Of a DNA stretch of 64,000 nucleotides, positions 23,415 to 33,204 are shown piece by piece. Source of the DNA: Streptomyces sp. MMG1533 (GTDB taxonomy: Bacteria; Actinomycetota; Actinomycetes; Streptomycetales; Streptomycetaceae); the NCBI RefSeq assembly GCF_001279775.1, contig NZ_LGDG01000210.1:1-64000 (forward strand), in the 5' to 3' direction. The notes under the pieces were generated by a model. The model saw only the letters and a list, made by a program, of their open reading frames with translations. It did not search any database and was not told the DNA's origin. Position 1 is the first letter of the stretch. Each line of letters opens with the position of its first letter. Position numbers and translations under genes: made by a program.

Positions 23415-25188
23415 CGCTCCGGGTTCCCTTCTGCGGCGCGGTGGCGCCTGTCGTGGTCGAGGTGGACGACGCGGAGGCGTGGCTGCCGACGGCGAAGGTG
23501 CTGCCCTCGACCCGGTCGATGTTCACGCCGCCCTGGCTGATGTTCACGATCTTCTGGACGAACTCGCCGGTCCGGTAACCGGAATCGGCGAGCGCGGCCC
23601 GTACCCCGTTCGCGACGCGGTCCTGCACGCTCTTGAGGTACCGCAGGACGTCCATCTCCTGGAACAGGGACCCGGCGGTCACCGAACCCAGTTCCCGCAC
23701 CGACACGGCCGGCCCGTCGGGCAGCGCGCCCGCGTACCCGCCGGTGAGCAGCCGCCAGACGTACGCCACTCCCTTGCCCAGCGTGACCAGGGAGCCGGCC
23801 GCGGAGCCGGGCACCCGGACCACCGCCCAGGCCGCCTTGCCGAGCGCGTTGTTGTGGCGGAAGCGGTGGGCGGTGCGGTCGGCGTTCTTGAAGTCCTCGC
23901 GGACCGGCGTCAGCACGTGCGGCGCGACCTCCAGCATGAGCATGCGGCCCTGGGTGTGGATGCGCACGAAGACCGTGACGACCAGCTCCTCCTCCCAGCC
24001 GCCGACGCGGATGCGCAGGAAGTGCCGGCGCTTCTCGGCGCCCTCCTCGACCGCGCGCGCCCGGTGTTCCTCGAAGGCGTGCGGGGTGTACGGCGCCTCC
24101 TCGCGCCGCCGCAGCCCCTCGACGGGCAGGAACACGCACTCGTCGATCTCCAGCCGACGCAGCCGGTCGCGGCCCAGGTTCCCGGCGTACTCGGCGGGCA
24201 GGCGCAGTTGTTCGAGCAGGGGCCGGATCTTCTCCAGGACCGTGCGGTTGCCGAGCGGCTGCTGCTTCTTCATCTCGTCGGGACGCAGTTCGACGGCGAG
24301 CACCCAGGTCTCGTAGGCCGCGCCCGCGCCGCAGAACGGCCGTCCCTCGTGGTACATGATCATCGGCGCGTGCTGTTCCAGCCGGATGCGGTCCTTCAGC
24401 CGCTGGAACCGCTGCCCGTCGGCCCGCTCGGCAGGGTCGCCGGCGGCGTCCGGGAAGCGCTGCGGGGACAGTTCGGCGGCCATCACCCGGGCGAACTGGC
24501 CGCGCTGCCCGGCGATGCAGAGCGCGATCAGGCCGAACAGGACGAGCGTGGCCCAGGCCTGCCAGGGCTCGATGAGACTGCCGAGGTCGTCGAAGGGGAA
24601 CAGCACGTCGGTCAGGCTCGGCGAGTCCGAGAAGCTGTCGCCGTACAGGCCGGAGGAGCCGTACGGGTCGTAGGAGGAGCCGTACACATCACTGTCGTCC
24701 GAGCCGCCGAACGCCGCGATCACCACGACGATCAGCAGGATCGCGAACATGATGCGACCCCACCAGCGGAACAGGAAGGCGGGCACCCTCCGGTACAGCG
24801 GCGGCTGCTCGCCGCGGCCCCTGACCCACTTGGCGACCGCGAGGTACAGGCTGGGGCCCAGAAAGAGGCCCAGCACACCCCCGGTCAGAACGGTGCCGAC
24901 CACCCACAGCCCGAGGATCGCCCCGGCCCAGGTCAGCTCCTGGCGGCGGGCCCGCAGGGCGTGCGCGAGGACGCGGGCCGCGTCGAAGCCGAGTGAAGGG
25001 GCCACGATCCGCTGCTCGTTGAGGTGCAGCTCCTCGATGACCTTGTCGCGGTAAGCGGAGTCGAGATACGTGCCCGCGCACAACAGCCGGGTCGCCTCGC
25101 TGGCGTGCGGCGCGACGGGCGGCGGTTCGGCCGGCGGTGTGCCGGCGGATGTCTGGTGTGGTTGCTGAGGCACGTATGCGGTGCTCAC
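23401..25188 (-). CDS. Large multi-pass membrane protein ending in a GSHA motif
   Basis: A 595-residue protein of no recognised family. A Pro-rich N-terminus leads to a short helical region (LLCAGTYLDSAYRDKVIEEL), two or three membrane helices (about residues 85-175), an acidic Tyr/Ser-rich loop (SSYDPYGSSGLYGDSF) and another helix near 210-225. The C-terminal 350 residues are soluble, with a mixed alpha/beta region (WEEELVVTVFVRIHTQGRML). The end (VNIDRVEGSTFAVGSHASAS) repeats the motif of the next gene, which overlaps by 14 bases. GTG 25188 is the start. The pair has no visible enzymatic motif. Confidence 0.65.
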   Translation of the reverse strand: MSTAYVPQQPHQTSAGTPPAEPPPVAPHASEATRLLCAGTYLDSAYRDKVIEELHLNEQRIVAPSLGFDAARVLAHALRARRQELTWAGAILGLWVVGTVLTGGVLGLFLGPSLYLAVAKWVRGRGEQPPLYRRVPAFLFRWWGRIMFAILLIVVVIAAFGGSDDSDVYGSSYDPYGSSGLYGDSFSDSPSLTDVLFPFDDLGSLIEPWQAWATLVLFGLIALCIAGQRGQFARVMAAELSPQRFPDAAGDPAERADGQRFQRLKDRIRLEQHAPMIMYHEGRPFCGAGAAYETWVLAVELRPDEMKKQQPLGNRTVLEKIRPLLEQLRLPAEYAGNLGRDRLRRLEIDECVFLPVEGLRRREEAPYTPHAFEEHRARAVEEGAEKRRHFLRIRVGGWEEELVVTVFVRIHTQGRMLMLEVAPHVLTPVREDFKNADRTAHRFRHNNALGKAAWAVVRVPGSAAGSLVTLGKGVAYVWRLLTGGYAGALPDGPAVSVRELGSVTAGSLFQEMDVLRYLKSVQDRVANGVRAALADSGYRTGEFVQKIVNISQGGVNIDRVEGSTFAVGSHASASSTSTTTGATAPQKGTRSDGNG

Positions 25189-25374
25189 GCCATTCCCCCG
25201 ATGCGTGGACGAACTCCGGAAAACCCTTGCTCACACTGTTGTTGACAAACCATCAGCATAGAGGGACGGGCGGCACCGACGGAACCGGAATGTCACGCCG
25301 GGTGCCCCGGGCATGCCAGCACGTTACGGGCCGCCGCTGACGGCCGGCCCTCGGGCGATGGACCCCCGGGAATC

Positions 25375-25392
25375 CTTTGACTACAGTCAAAG
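25375..25392. promoter_or_regulatory. Palindromic operator of the MarR-GNAT gene
   Basis: CTTTGACTACAGTCAAAG has perfect eight-base arms around AC and ends four bases before ATG 25397. The length and A/T-rich arms are typical of MarR-family sites. TACAGT within it also resembles a -10 element, so binding would block initiation. Autoregulation is inferred. Confidence 0.75.
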
Positions 25393-25396
25393 AAGT

Positions 25397-26290
25397 ATGA
25401 AGCCAGTGTCGATGGAAGACGTGACGGCCCTGCGCCGCTTCAACCGCTACTTCACACGCCGCATCGGCGTGCTGGACGACCACTACCTCGGCCAGGACCG
25501 CCCGCTCGGCGAGGCGCGGCTGCTGTTCGAGATCCACGAGAGCGCGTCCGGCGCGTCCCTGCGGGAGCTCAGGACGCGGCTCGGTCTCGACGCCGGGTAC
25601 CTGAGCCGGATGGCGAAGGCCCTGGAGGCGCAGGGCCTGGTCCGTACGAGCGTGCACCCCGACGACAACCGGCTGCGCAGGGTGGAACTGACCCCCGCCG
25701 GACGTGCCGAGGTCAAGGAGCAGAACCGCCGGGCGGGCGCCCTCGCCGCCGGCCTGCTCGAAGGCCTCGCCCCGGCCCAGCGCACCGAACTGACCGCCGC
25801 CCTGGCCGGCGCCCAGCGCCTGCTCCGCCTGGCCGCCATCACCGTCGCCCTCGTCCCCGGCGCCTCCCCCGACGCCCGCACCTGCCTGGACGCGTACGCC
25901 GCCGACATCGACGCCCGGTTCCCGGAGGGCTTCGACGCGTCCGCGCTCGTACGGCCCGAGGAGGTGTCCGGCGACGCCGGGGCCTTCTTCGTCGCGTACG
26001 AGGAGAGCCGCCCGGTGGGCTGCGGGGCGCTGCGTCGGCTGGAGCCCCGGGCCGGCGAGATCCGGCACGTGTGGGTGCACCCGGACGCCCGCCGCCTCGG
26101 CCTCGCCCGACGGCTGCTCGCGGCGCTGGAGGGCGAGGCCGCCGCCCGCGGCTTCGACGTCGTACGGCTGGACACGCACGCGACGCTCACGGAGGCACAG
26201 GCGATGTACCGGGCGTGCGGGTACCGGGAGATCCCCCGCTACGACGACAACGAGTACGCCGCCCACTGGTTCGAGAAGCGCCTCGGCTGA
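25397..26290 (+). CDS. MarR-type regulator fused to a GNAT acetyltransferase
   Basis: A 297-residue two-domain protein. Residues 1-140 are a MarR winged helix (LGEARLLFEIHESASGASLR, LGLDAGYLSRMAKALEAQGL as the recognition region, then RTSVHPDDNRLRRVELTPAG). Residues 150-297 are a GNAT domain, with the acetyl-CoA loop in VWVHPDARRLGLARRLLAAL and a C-terminal MYRACGYREIPRYDDN. Such MarR-GNAT fusions are common in actinomycetes, where the acetyl acceptor is usually unknown. ATG 25397 was chosen because a perfect palindrome ends four bases upstream; an upstream in-frame start would place the operator inside the gene. Confidence 0.9.
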   Translation: MKPVSMEDVTALRRFNRYFTRRIGVLDDHYLGQDRPLGEARLLFEIHESASGASLRELRTRLGLDAGYLSRMAKALEAQGLVRTSVHPDDNRLRRVELTPAGRAEVKEQNRRAGALAAGLLEGLAPAQRTELTAALAGAQRLLRLAAITVALVPGASPDARTCLDAYAADIDARFPEGFDASALVRPEEVSGDAGAFFVAYEESRPVGCGALRRLEPRAGEIRHVWVHPDARRLGLARRLLAALEGEAAARGFDVVRLDTHATLTEAQAMYRACGYREIPRYDDNEYAAHWFEKRLG

Positions 26291-26293
26291 GGC

Positions 26294-27022
26294 TCACGGC
26301 TCGAACGAGCCGACCGCCCTGGTGAGCGGCTCGCGCACCGACGCCGTGGTGAGGCTCTCGGGGCCGCTGGAGCGGATCGCGTACAGGGTGCCGTCGGCCG
26401 ACTCGAAGCGGTGGTCGACGACCTGCCGCGGGCCGGTGTCCGAGTCGTCGTAGCGGTAGGAGAGTTCGGACCAGGTGGCGCCGGAGGCCCGGTCGAGGGG
26501 CCGGTAGCCGGGCCGGCGGGCGAAGCCGTATCCCGGGTGGGTCTCGGCGAGGGCGAGGGACTCGGCCACGGTGGGCTCCGCGAGCCGGAAGATCTGCAGT
26601 CGGCGTCCGTCGGCCGGGGCGTCGTAGGAGACGACGGGAGCCGGCCGGCCCTGCCTCTGGGTGCGGGTCCAGCCCTCGGGGACGTCGACGGAGTAGCCGA
26701 CGGGGTCCTGGGCACGACGGTAGCCCGGGGCGGCGGTCGACGGGGTCACGGTGACACTCACCGCCGGATCGGGTCCGGCTCCGGGGCCCGAGGAGGTGTC
26801 GCGGATCAGGAACCAGACGCCGACGCCCACCCCTGTGCCCACCGCGACGGCGACGGCGAAGGCGAGCAGCAGGCGGCGTACCCCATGGCGGGGCGGTGGA
26901 GTGGGCGCGTACACAAGGGCCGTCCGCGTCGGCGCCCATGCCCAGGGCGCCTGCCCTCTCTCCTCGCTCGGCTCGTGTTCCGCTCCCGAGCCGGAGCTGT
27001 GGCCGTACCCTTCGCCGCTCAT
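26294..27022 (-). CDS. Membrane-anchored protein with outer domain, paralogue of the 21860 gene
   Basis: A 242-residue protein with a short cytoplasmic part (about 55 residues), one membrane helix (LLLAFAVAVAVGTGVGVGVW) and an outer domain of about 150 residues. YSVDVPEGWTRTQRQGRPAP and then RRLQIFRLAEPTVAESLALA, with a closing DHRFESADGTLYAIRSSG, follow the same order as the outer domain of the protein at 21860. No known enzymatic motif is present. It is convergent with the MarR-GNAT gene, three bases apart, and downstream of mdh behind a terminator. ATG 27022 was preferred to the GTG one codon upstream. Confidence 0.68.
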   Translation of the reverse strand: MSGEGYGHSSGSGAEHEPSEERGQAPWAWAPTRTALVYAPTPPPRHGVRRLLLAFAVAVAVGTGVGVGVWFLIRDTSSGPGAGPDPAVSVTVTPSTAAPGYRRAQDPVGYSVDVPEGWTRTQRQGRPAPVVSYDAPADGRRLQIFRLAEPTVAESLALAETHPGYGFARRPGYRPLDRASGATWSELSYRYDDSDTGPRQVVDHRFESADGTLYAIRSSGPESLTTASVREPLTRAVGSFEP

Positions 27023-27079
27023 CACGACCCCCCGAACAACCGGCCCATGGCGATGTTCCGACGGTAGTGGCGGAAAGGG

Positions 27080-27121
27080 GCACGGGCCCCGTTCCGGTCG
27101 GAACCGGAACAGAGCCCGTGC
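27080..27121 (-). terminator. Terminator downstream of mdh
   Basis: Two nested arm pairs form a long hairpin: GCACGGGC with GCCCGTGC and GTTCCGG with CCGGAAC. It begins 43 bases after the mdh stop on the minus strand. No long U-tract follows, as is common in Streptomyces. Confidence 0.75.
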
Positions 27122-27164
27122 GGGGTCGTGACAGAGCCGTCGAGGAGACGGCCGCCGTGACGGC

Positions 27165-28244
<1,080 letters not shown>

Positions 28245-28322
28245 CTATCGCGCATCCGGGATGTCGGACGTCCGGGGCTGTGTGGCCCACCCCACAGAGC
28301 CGCCTCCGGAAGCGTGTGCGCA

Positions 28323-28373
28323 CAAAAAGAGGCGGCCGCCCGTCCGGGAGAGGGGGGACGAAGGCGGCCGCCG
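28323..28373 (-). terminator. Rho-independent terminator of the HTH-DUF2690 gene
   Basis: GGCGGCCGCC occurs at 28331-28340 and 28363-28372 and can pair across a 22-base loop. On the minus strand it is followed by TCTTTTTG, a U-tract. It lies about 95 bases after the stop at 28467, upstream of the mdh promoter. Confidence 0.8.
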
Positions 28374-28466
28374 TATGGGGGTACCGGTTGCCGGACTCCC
28401 GTGGGGGTAACGTGCGCGTGCCCCCGATTCGGGCGGGCATGCACGTCTCCCCGGATTCTTTTCCCG

Positions 28467-29708
28467 TTACTTCGTGCACCCCTCCTGACCCGCGGCCAGC
28501 GTCACGCAGGCCTCCGCCTCTCCCGCGTCCTTCACCGCAACCATCGGCGTGTACGCGATGGTGTCCCCGGCCACCGTGATGCTCCCGGTCTGCTCGGACT
28601 TCCCCACGGTCACCCGCACCTCGTCGCCCTGCGCGGCCTGCGTGATGCGCCCCCATGCGGCGCCGCAGGTCTCGCTGTAACGGACCTCGACGACGGTCGT
28701 GCCGACGGTCGCCGTCTTGGCGGTGGTCACGAGGTCACCGCTGCACCCCATGCTCTCCGCGTCCTTGCCGGTGCAGGAGTCACCGCTGCACTTCACTCCG
28801 GCCGGCAGGTCGGGATTGGTGGTTGCCGACGGCGAGGGCGAGTCGGCGGCGCCCTCCTTCTTGCCGTCGTCCCCTCCGTCGGTCAGGAAGTACGCGGCCA
28901 CGACCACCACGAGCACACCGCAGACGCCCGCGAGGAACATCGTCAGCCGCCGCTTGCCGGCCGCCCCGCCGGAGGACTCCCCGCCAGGACGCGGACCCTG
29001 TGGGGGTTCGCCGTACAGGCTCGACGGCGCCTCAGTCCGAGCCGGACCGTCGGCCGGTGCCGACGGCGACGCCGCTGCCGGGGATCCGGCACCACGCCCC
29101 CCGGTCGGAGCCGGCCGCTGATACCCCGCCAGGCCCCACGAGTTGCCGCCCGCGGACCCGGCGGACGAGCCGCCCGCGGATCCGCCCGAGGACCCAGTCG
29201 AAGGGAGTGCGTCCCGTACGTCGCCCGCCGAGTCCCGGGCTTCCGGTGCCGTCGGCTGTGGCGGTACCGACGGGACCACACCGGCCGGTCCGGCGATGCC
29301 GGGCGTGGCCGTGGCACTGCTGCTCCTGCGGGCCGTCTTGCTGCCCTTGGCGCCCGCCGGAGGCGCCCCGAACTCGCCGAGCGCGGCCCGCGCCTGGGAT
29401 ATCCGGATGGCCTCCATGGTCATGTCGTGGCGCATCTCCGAGCGGCTCCAGGCGCGCTCGGCGAGCTCCCACATCGTGGTCAGATGAATGGGATTGGTGC
29501 CGGTGACCTCGGCCAGGGCGACGATCGCGCCCTTGGGCGCGAGAAGCCGGCCGTTGAGATAACGCTCCCAGGACGTCTTGCTGTAACCCGTGCGGTCCGC
29601 CACCGCGGCGACGCTCAGGCCGCTGCGGTCCACGAGCCGCCGCAGTTGGCTTGCGAACTCTCTGACCTGCGGATCGAGTTCGTCGGGCAAGGCCCTCCAA
29701 CGAGGCAT
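28467..29708 (-). CDS. HTH-membrane protein with DUF2690 outer domain
   Basis: A 413-residue single-pass protein. Residues 15-70 are an XRE-like helix-turn-helix (VREFASQLRRLVDRSGLSVA and then TGYSKTSWERYLNGR). A long Ser/Gly/Pro/Ala-rich linker leads to one membrane helix near residue 265 (LTMFLAGVCGVLVVVVAAYF). The outer part resembles DUF2690 (VKCSGDSCTGKDAESMGC, VEVRYSETCGAAWGRI) with several Cys that could pair. The layout suggests a membrane-bound regulator that senses the outside, but targets and ligand are unknown. A close HTH paralogue follows at 30032. A U-tract terminator ends the gene. Confidence 0.82.
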   Translation of the reverse strand: MPRWRALPDELDPQVREFASQLRRLVDRSGLSVAAVADRTGYSKTSWERYLNGRLLAPKGAIVALAEVTGTNPIHLTTMWELAERAWSRSEMRHDMTMEAIRISQARAALGEFGAPPAGAKGSKTARRSSSATATPGIAGPAGVVPSVPPQPTAPEARDSAGDVRDALPSTGSSGGSAGGSSAGSAGGNSWGLAGYQRPAPTGGRGAGSPAAASPSAPADGPARTEAPSSLYGEPPQGPRPGGESSGGAAGKRRLTMFLAGVCGVLVVVVAAYFLTDGGDDGKKEGAADSPSPSATTNPDLPAGVKCSGDSCTGKDAESMGCSGDLVTTAKTATVGTTVVEVRYSETCGAAWGRITQAAQGDEVRVTVGKSEQTGSITVAGDTIAYTPMVAVKDAGEAEACVTLAAGQEGCTK

Positions 29709-30031
29709 TGCTACCCCCCTCTTCCCCCCGGTTGTGCTGGTTGTTCCCCGCTTTTCCCCGTGCGTGGTGCCTCTGCCGAGTCCCCGTTGTGGCTACCCAC
29801 AGGGATGCGCCCAGTCAGGATCTCAGTTCCCGGGGTGGGGGCGCACGGGTGCATCGTGGCCGCGGGCATGCACCGTTGCACGCCCACCGGGCGGAGGTCC
29901 AGTACGCCGACGGCAGAAAGGGACACGCTAGCGCCGATGTCCAACGACTTCGGGCAAAATCCGTGAACTTGTCAATACATCGACACGAGTGTCACACACC
30001 GGAAATACCGCCTGTCACGCAAGTGTTCGGC
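29709..30031. other. 323-bp spacer between two HTH-membrane genes
   Basis: No gene is visible. It should hold the promoter of the gene starting at 29708 on the minus strand. GTGCATCG, CATGCACC and TTGCACGC words recur at 29845-29895, and GACACGAGTGTCACAC at 29982 contains a short inverted repeat GACAC/GTGTC. No terminator hairpin with a U-tract was found. Confidence 0.5.
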
Positions 30032-30502
30032 TCACCCAAACGCAACGGTGCCGACGACGCCGATCAGCAGCGTGACCAGGAGCAGCAGCACGGCGGACAG
30101 CAGCAGTCGCCCGCTCCGCCCGCGCCCGCTCTCCTCGGGGGGCGTGTCCCACCACGGCAGCGTGGGATCGTCCTCGTACCCGTCGCCCGCCGCACTCTCG
30201 GCGGGTGGGGCCGGCAACGTCGCGGGGCGGGGCCACGCCTGGACCGCCAGTTCCCAGCGCACGCCGTAGCGTTCGGCGTCCGTGCCACCGAGGCCCGCGA
30301 TCCGGCACAGGGCGGCGACGGCCTGCCGGGGCGGGGGCTGGGTGGCGTTGAGATAGCGGTGCCAGGAGGACTTGCTGTAGGCGGTGCGGGCGCCGAGGGC
30401 GACCAGGCTGAGTCCCGTGCGGTCCTTCAGAAGCCGCAACTGTTCCACGAAGTGCCGCACCTCCGGCGGCAGATCGTCCGGCAACGGCTGCCAGCCGCCC
30501 AT
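30032..30502 (-). CDS. Short HTH-membrane protein
   Basis: A 156-residue protein with an XRE-like helix-turn-helix at residues 10-65 (VRHFVEQLRLLKDRTGLSLV, then TAYSKSSWHRYLNA) and a single C-terminal membrane helix (LLLSAVLLLLVTLLIGVVGT) followed by only a few residues. It matches the N-terminal half of the protein at 28467 but has no outer domain. The two are probably duplicates that diverged by loss or gain of the sensor. The ribosome site GGAGG precedes ATG 30502; an upstream in-frame start is less likely. Confidence 0.8.
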   Translation of the reverse strand: MGGWQPLPDDLPPEVRHFVEQLRLLKDRTGLSLVALGARTAYSKSSWHRYLNATQPPPRQAVAALCRIAGLGGTDAERYGVRWELAVQAWPRPATLPAPPAESAAGDGYEDDPTLPWWDTPPEESGRGRSGRLLLSAVLLLLVTLLIGVVGTVAFG

Positions 30503-30680
30503 CAGCCACCTCCACCCGGAACTCCGATCCTGAACAAGTGACGACGTCAGAGGGCTGATCGGTTCCCTTGGCGGGTGCGACTGTCGCAAGGCGCGGACAC
30601 CGTGGCGGAACGGTCACTTCCGTGCCACAGCGCACTGACAGCCATTGAACAGACGCTTCACCGTGCAGGAGTGTGGTGCA

Positions 30681-30726
30681 CGGAGGCGGCCCGTCCTTGC
30701 TCGGGGGAGAGGACGGGCCGCCTCCG
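30681..30726 (-). terminator. Terminator of the folD operon
   Basis: Perfect 16-base arms (30681-30696 and 30711-30726), built on GGAGGCGGCCCGTCC, enclose a 14-base loop 18 bases after the stop of the DUF3017 gene. Confidence 0.88.
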
Positions 30727-30743
30727 TCGCCGTACGGCACCGA

Positions 30744-31319
30744 TCAGCTGCTGACCGTGAGGTGCAGCGTGTCCTTCAGGAACGGGATCACCAGCAAGGG
30801 GTTCGGCTGCACCATCAGCGCCAGCAGGGCGATCGCGAGGCCGAGCACGCCGTACGTGACGATGTCGGTGAAGCGGGAGCGCACCGCGAGCATGCCGACG
30901 TCCGGCAGCAGCCAGCGCAGCACGCCGCCGGTGAGCAGCGCGACGCCGATCAGGAGCGTGCCGTAGCGGAACAGGTCGAAGGCGGTCAGCAGCAGTCCGA
31001 GCCCGGTCATCGTCAGTACGGCGAGGACCGGCCACTGCCGGGCGGGCGCCGGGGCGCCGCTCGCGGCGGCCCGGCCGCCGCCCTCGGGGCGCGCGGTGTC
31101 CCGCGTGAACAACGGGAAGCGACGGGTCGTCCGGCGCGGCTTCCCCTCGGCGTCGGGAGCGCTGACGGGGTCCCGCACCTCGATCTCGTCGATGCCGCCG
31201 CCGTTCTCCACGGGCTCGACGGGCTCGACCGTCTCGACGTCCTCCGCCTTGCCGGGCGCGGTGCCGCCGGGCGCCGCGTTGCCCGACGGCGTCTGGCCGG
31301 ACACACCCTCAGCCGACAC
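30744..31319 (-). CDS. DUF3017 membrane protein
   Basis: A 191-residue protein with a polar, acidic N-terminal half and three membrane helices in the C-terminal 100 residues ([20 protein letters not shown], then [20 protein letters not shown] and [15 protein letters not shown]). This matches DUF3017, a family of unknown role that almost always follows folD in Streptomyces. GTG 31319 was chosen because GGAG lies just upstream; it overlaps the folD stop by 11 bases. A TTG at 31337 is an alternative. Confidence 0.82.
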   Translation of the reverse strand: MSAEGVSGQTPSGNAAPGGTAPGKAEDVETVEPVEPVENGGGIDEIEVRDPVSAPDAEGKPRRTTRRFPLFTRDTARPEGGGRAAASGAPAPARQWPVLAVLTMTGLGLLLTAFDLFRYGTLLIGVALLTGGVLRWLLPDVGMLAVRSRFTDIVTYGVLGLAIALLALMVQPNPLLVIPFLKDTLHLTVSS

Positions 31320-32163
31320 TGCGCTCCGCCGCCTCAACCACGTTGACGAGCAACTGGGCCCGGGTCATCGGGCCGACGCCGCCCGGGTTCGGGGAGATGA
31401 AGCCGGCCACCTCGGCGACGTCCGGGTGGACGTCGCCCACGATCTTGCCCTCGGCGCTGCGGGAGACGCCGACGTCGAGGACGGCCGCGCCCGGCTTCAC
31501 GTCCTCGGCGCGGATCAGGTGGGCGGAACCGGCGGCGGCGACGATGATGTCCGCGCGCTTCAGGTGGGCCGACAGGTCACGCGTACCGGTGTGGGCCTGG
31601 GTCACCGTGGCGTTCTCGCTGCGTCGCGTGAGCAGCAGCGGCATCGGCCGGCCGATGGTGACGCCACGGCCGACGACCACGACCTCGGCACCCTTGATCT
31701 CGACGCCGTAGCGGCGGAGGAGGGTGAGGACGCCGTTCGGGGTGCAGGGCAGCGGGGCGGGCTCGTTCAGGACCAGGCGGCCGAGGTTCATCGGGTGCAG
31801 GCCGTCGGCGTCCTTGTCCGGGTCCATGAGCTCCAGGATCCGGTTCTCGTCGATGCCCTTGGGGAGCGGCAGCTGGACGATGTAGCCGGTGCAGGCCGGG
31901 TCCTCGTTCAGTTCGCGGACGACCGCCTCGATCTCCTCCTGCGTCGCAGTGGCCGGAAGTTCGCGCTGGATGGAGGCGATGCCGACCTGGGCGCAGTCGC
32001 GGTGCTTGCCGGCGACGTACTTCTGGCTGCCGGGGTCGTCCCCGACGAGGATCGTGCCGAGGCCGGGCGTGACGCCCTTCTCCTTCAGCGCCGCCACGCG
32101 GGCGGTCAGATCGGACTTGATCGCGGCTGCGGTGGCCTTGCCATCGAGAATCTGGGCGGTCAT
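31309..32163 (-). CDS. folD: Methylenetetrahydrofolate dehydrogenase/cyclohydrolase
   Basis: A 284-residue bifunctional enzyme that interconverts 5,10-methylene-, methenyl- and 10-formyl-tetrahydrofolate and so supplies one-carbon units for purines (purN and purH lie 11 kb away). The catalytic Lys is in [12 protein letters not shown], the substrate motif is PLPKGID, and [14 protein letters not shown] is the NADP-binding loop. The C-terminal [15 protein letters not shown] is the family signature. ATG 32163 gives the usual length. It heads a two-gene operon ending at the terminator at 30681. Confidence 0.97.
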   Translation of the reverse strand: MTAQILDGKATAAAIKSDLTARVAALKEKGVTPGLGTILVGDDPGSQKYVAGKHRDCAQVGIASIQRELPATATQEEIEAVVRELNEDPACTGYIVQLPLPKGIDENRILELMDPDKDADGLHPMNLGRLVLNEPAPLPCTPNGVLTLLRRYGVEIKGAEVVVVGRGVTIGRPMPLLLTRRSENATVTQAHTGTRDLSAHLKRADIIVAAAGSAHLIRAEDVKPGAAVLDVGVSRSAEGKIVGDVHPDVAEVAGFISPNPGGVGPMTRAQLLVNVVEAAERSVG

Positions 32164-32429
32164 GCCCCCATCCTCGCGGATGACCCCGCCCCGGTTCCAA
32201 TCCGGGTGCCACCGGACAGCACGGCGCCCGTCCGCCCGTATCCCGCCATGATCAGCGATGTTGCACTTGCACAACACATACGGAATGCGGCTGGACAACA
32301 ACTCGCCTCACCTAGAACCATGTGGGGCGCAGTATCGCGGTTGATGTTCGGGGGGCAAACCGCTCATATCTTGACGTTCCTCCGCACAGTCCGCATTGTC
32401 CCCAGCTTGCGCAACGGAGGAATCCCGCC

Positions 32430-33065
32430 ATGAGTTTCGGCTCGCCCAACAACCCCTACGGTCAGCCACAGAACCCGCAGAACCCCCAGCAGCCGCAGCA
32501 GCCGCAGCAGCCGGGTTACGGCTACCCGCAGCAGGGCCAGCAGCAGCCGGGTTACGGCTACCCGCAGCAGGCCCCTCAGGGCGTCCCGCCGCAGCAGGGC
32601 TACGGCTACCCGCAGGCGCCGCAGGCCCCGGCCGGTTACGGCTACCCGCAGCAGCCGGGTTACGGCATGCCGCCGTCGTACGCGAACTGGGGTCAGCGGT
32701 TCCTCGGCACCCTGGTCGACGGCCTCATCTTCATGATCCCGTACATCCTCGTCATCATCGACGTCAACGCCCAGACCGGGTTCCTGTCGGTCGTCGGCGC
32801 GCTCGGCGTCATCGGCCTGGCGATCTGGCAGCTGATAAAGGAGGGCCGCACCGGCCAGACGGTCGGCAAGAAGGCCCTCGGCATCCGCCTCGTACGGGAG
32901 AGCGACGGACAGCCCCTCGGCGTCGGTATGGCCTTCGTCCGCCGCCTCGCGCACTTCCTGGACAGCCTGGCCTGCTACCTCGGCTGGCTGTGGCCGGCGT
33001 GGGACGCCAAGCGTCAGACGTTCGCCGACAAGGTCTGCTCGTCCATCGTGATCCGCTCGAATTGA
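32430..33065 (+). CDS. RDD-family membrane protein with Pro/Gln/Tyr-rich N-terminus
   Basis: A 211-residue protein. Residues 1-85 are low complexity, built from repeats such as PGYGYPQQ. The RDD domain begins at about residue 88 (GQRFLGTLVDGLIFMIPYIL) and has three membrane helices, with the characteristic Arg, Asp and Asp positions in the first helix and AWDAKRQTFADKV near the end. RDD proteins are poorly understood; some carry ions or solutes. The ribosome site GGAGG lies nine bases before ATG 32430. Divergent from folD; a strong terminator follows. Confidence 0.88.
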   Translation: MSFGSPNNPYGQPQNPQNPQQPQQPQQPGYGYPQQGQQQPGYGYPQQAPQGVPPQQGYGYPQAPQAPAGYGYPQQPGYGMPPSYANWGQRFLGTLVDGLIFMIPYILVIIDVNAQTGFLSVVGALGVIGLAIWQLIKEGRTGQTVGKKALGIRLVRESDGQPLGVGMAFVRRLAHFLDSLACYLGWLWPAWDAKRQTFADKVCSSIVIRSN

Positions 33066-33121
33066 GCACCGGTTCACCACAACTGACGGCGGATCGCTAC
33101 GACGCCTTCTCGCCAACCTTT

Positions 33122-33158
33122 CCCAGGGGCCGTGTCACGTCGTGACACGGCCCCTGGG
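33122..33158 (+). terminator. Strong hairpin terminator after the RDD gene
   Basis: Perfect 17-base arms (CCCAGGGGCCGTGTCAC and its complement) around a three-base loop, 57 bases after the RDD stop and 47 bases before the FHA gene. Confidence 0.92.
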
Positions 33159-33204
33159 CGTCGCCCACCCTGACTCGTAGACATGCGGGACGGGGAGACG
33201 CACC

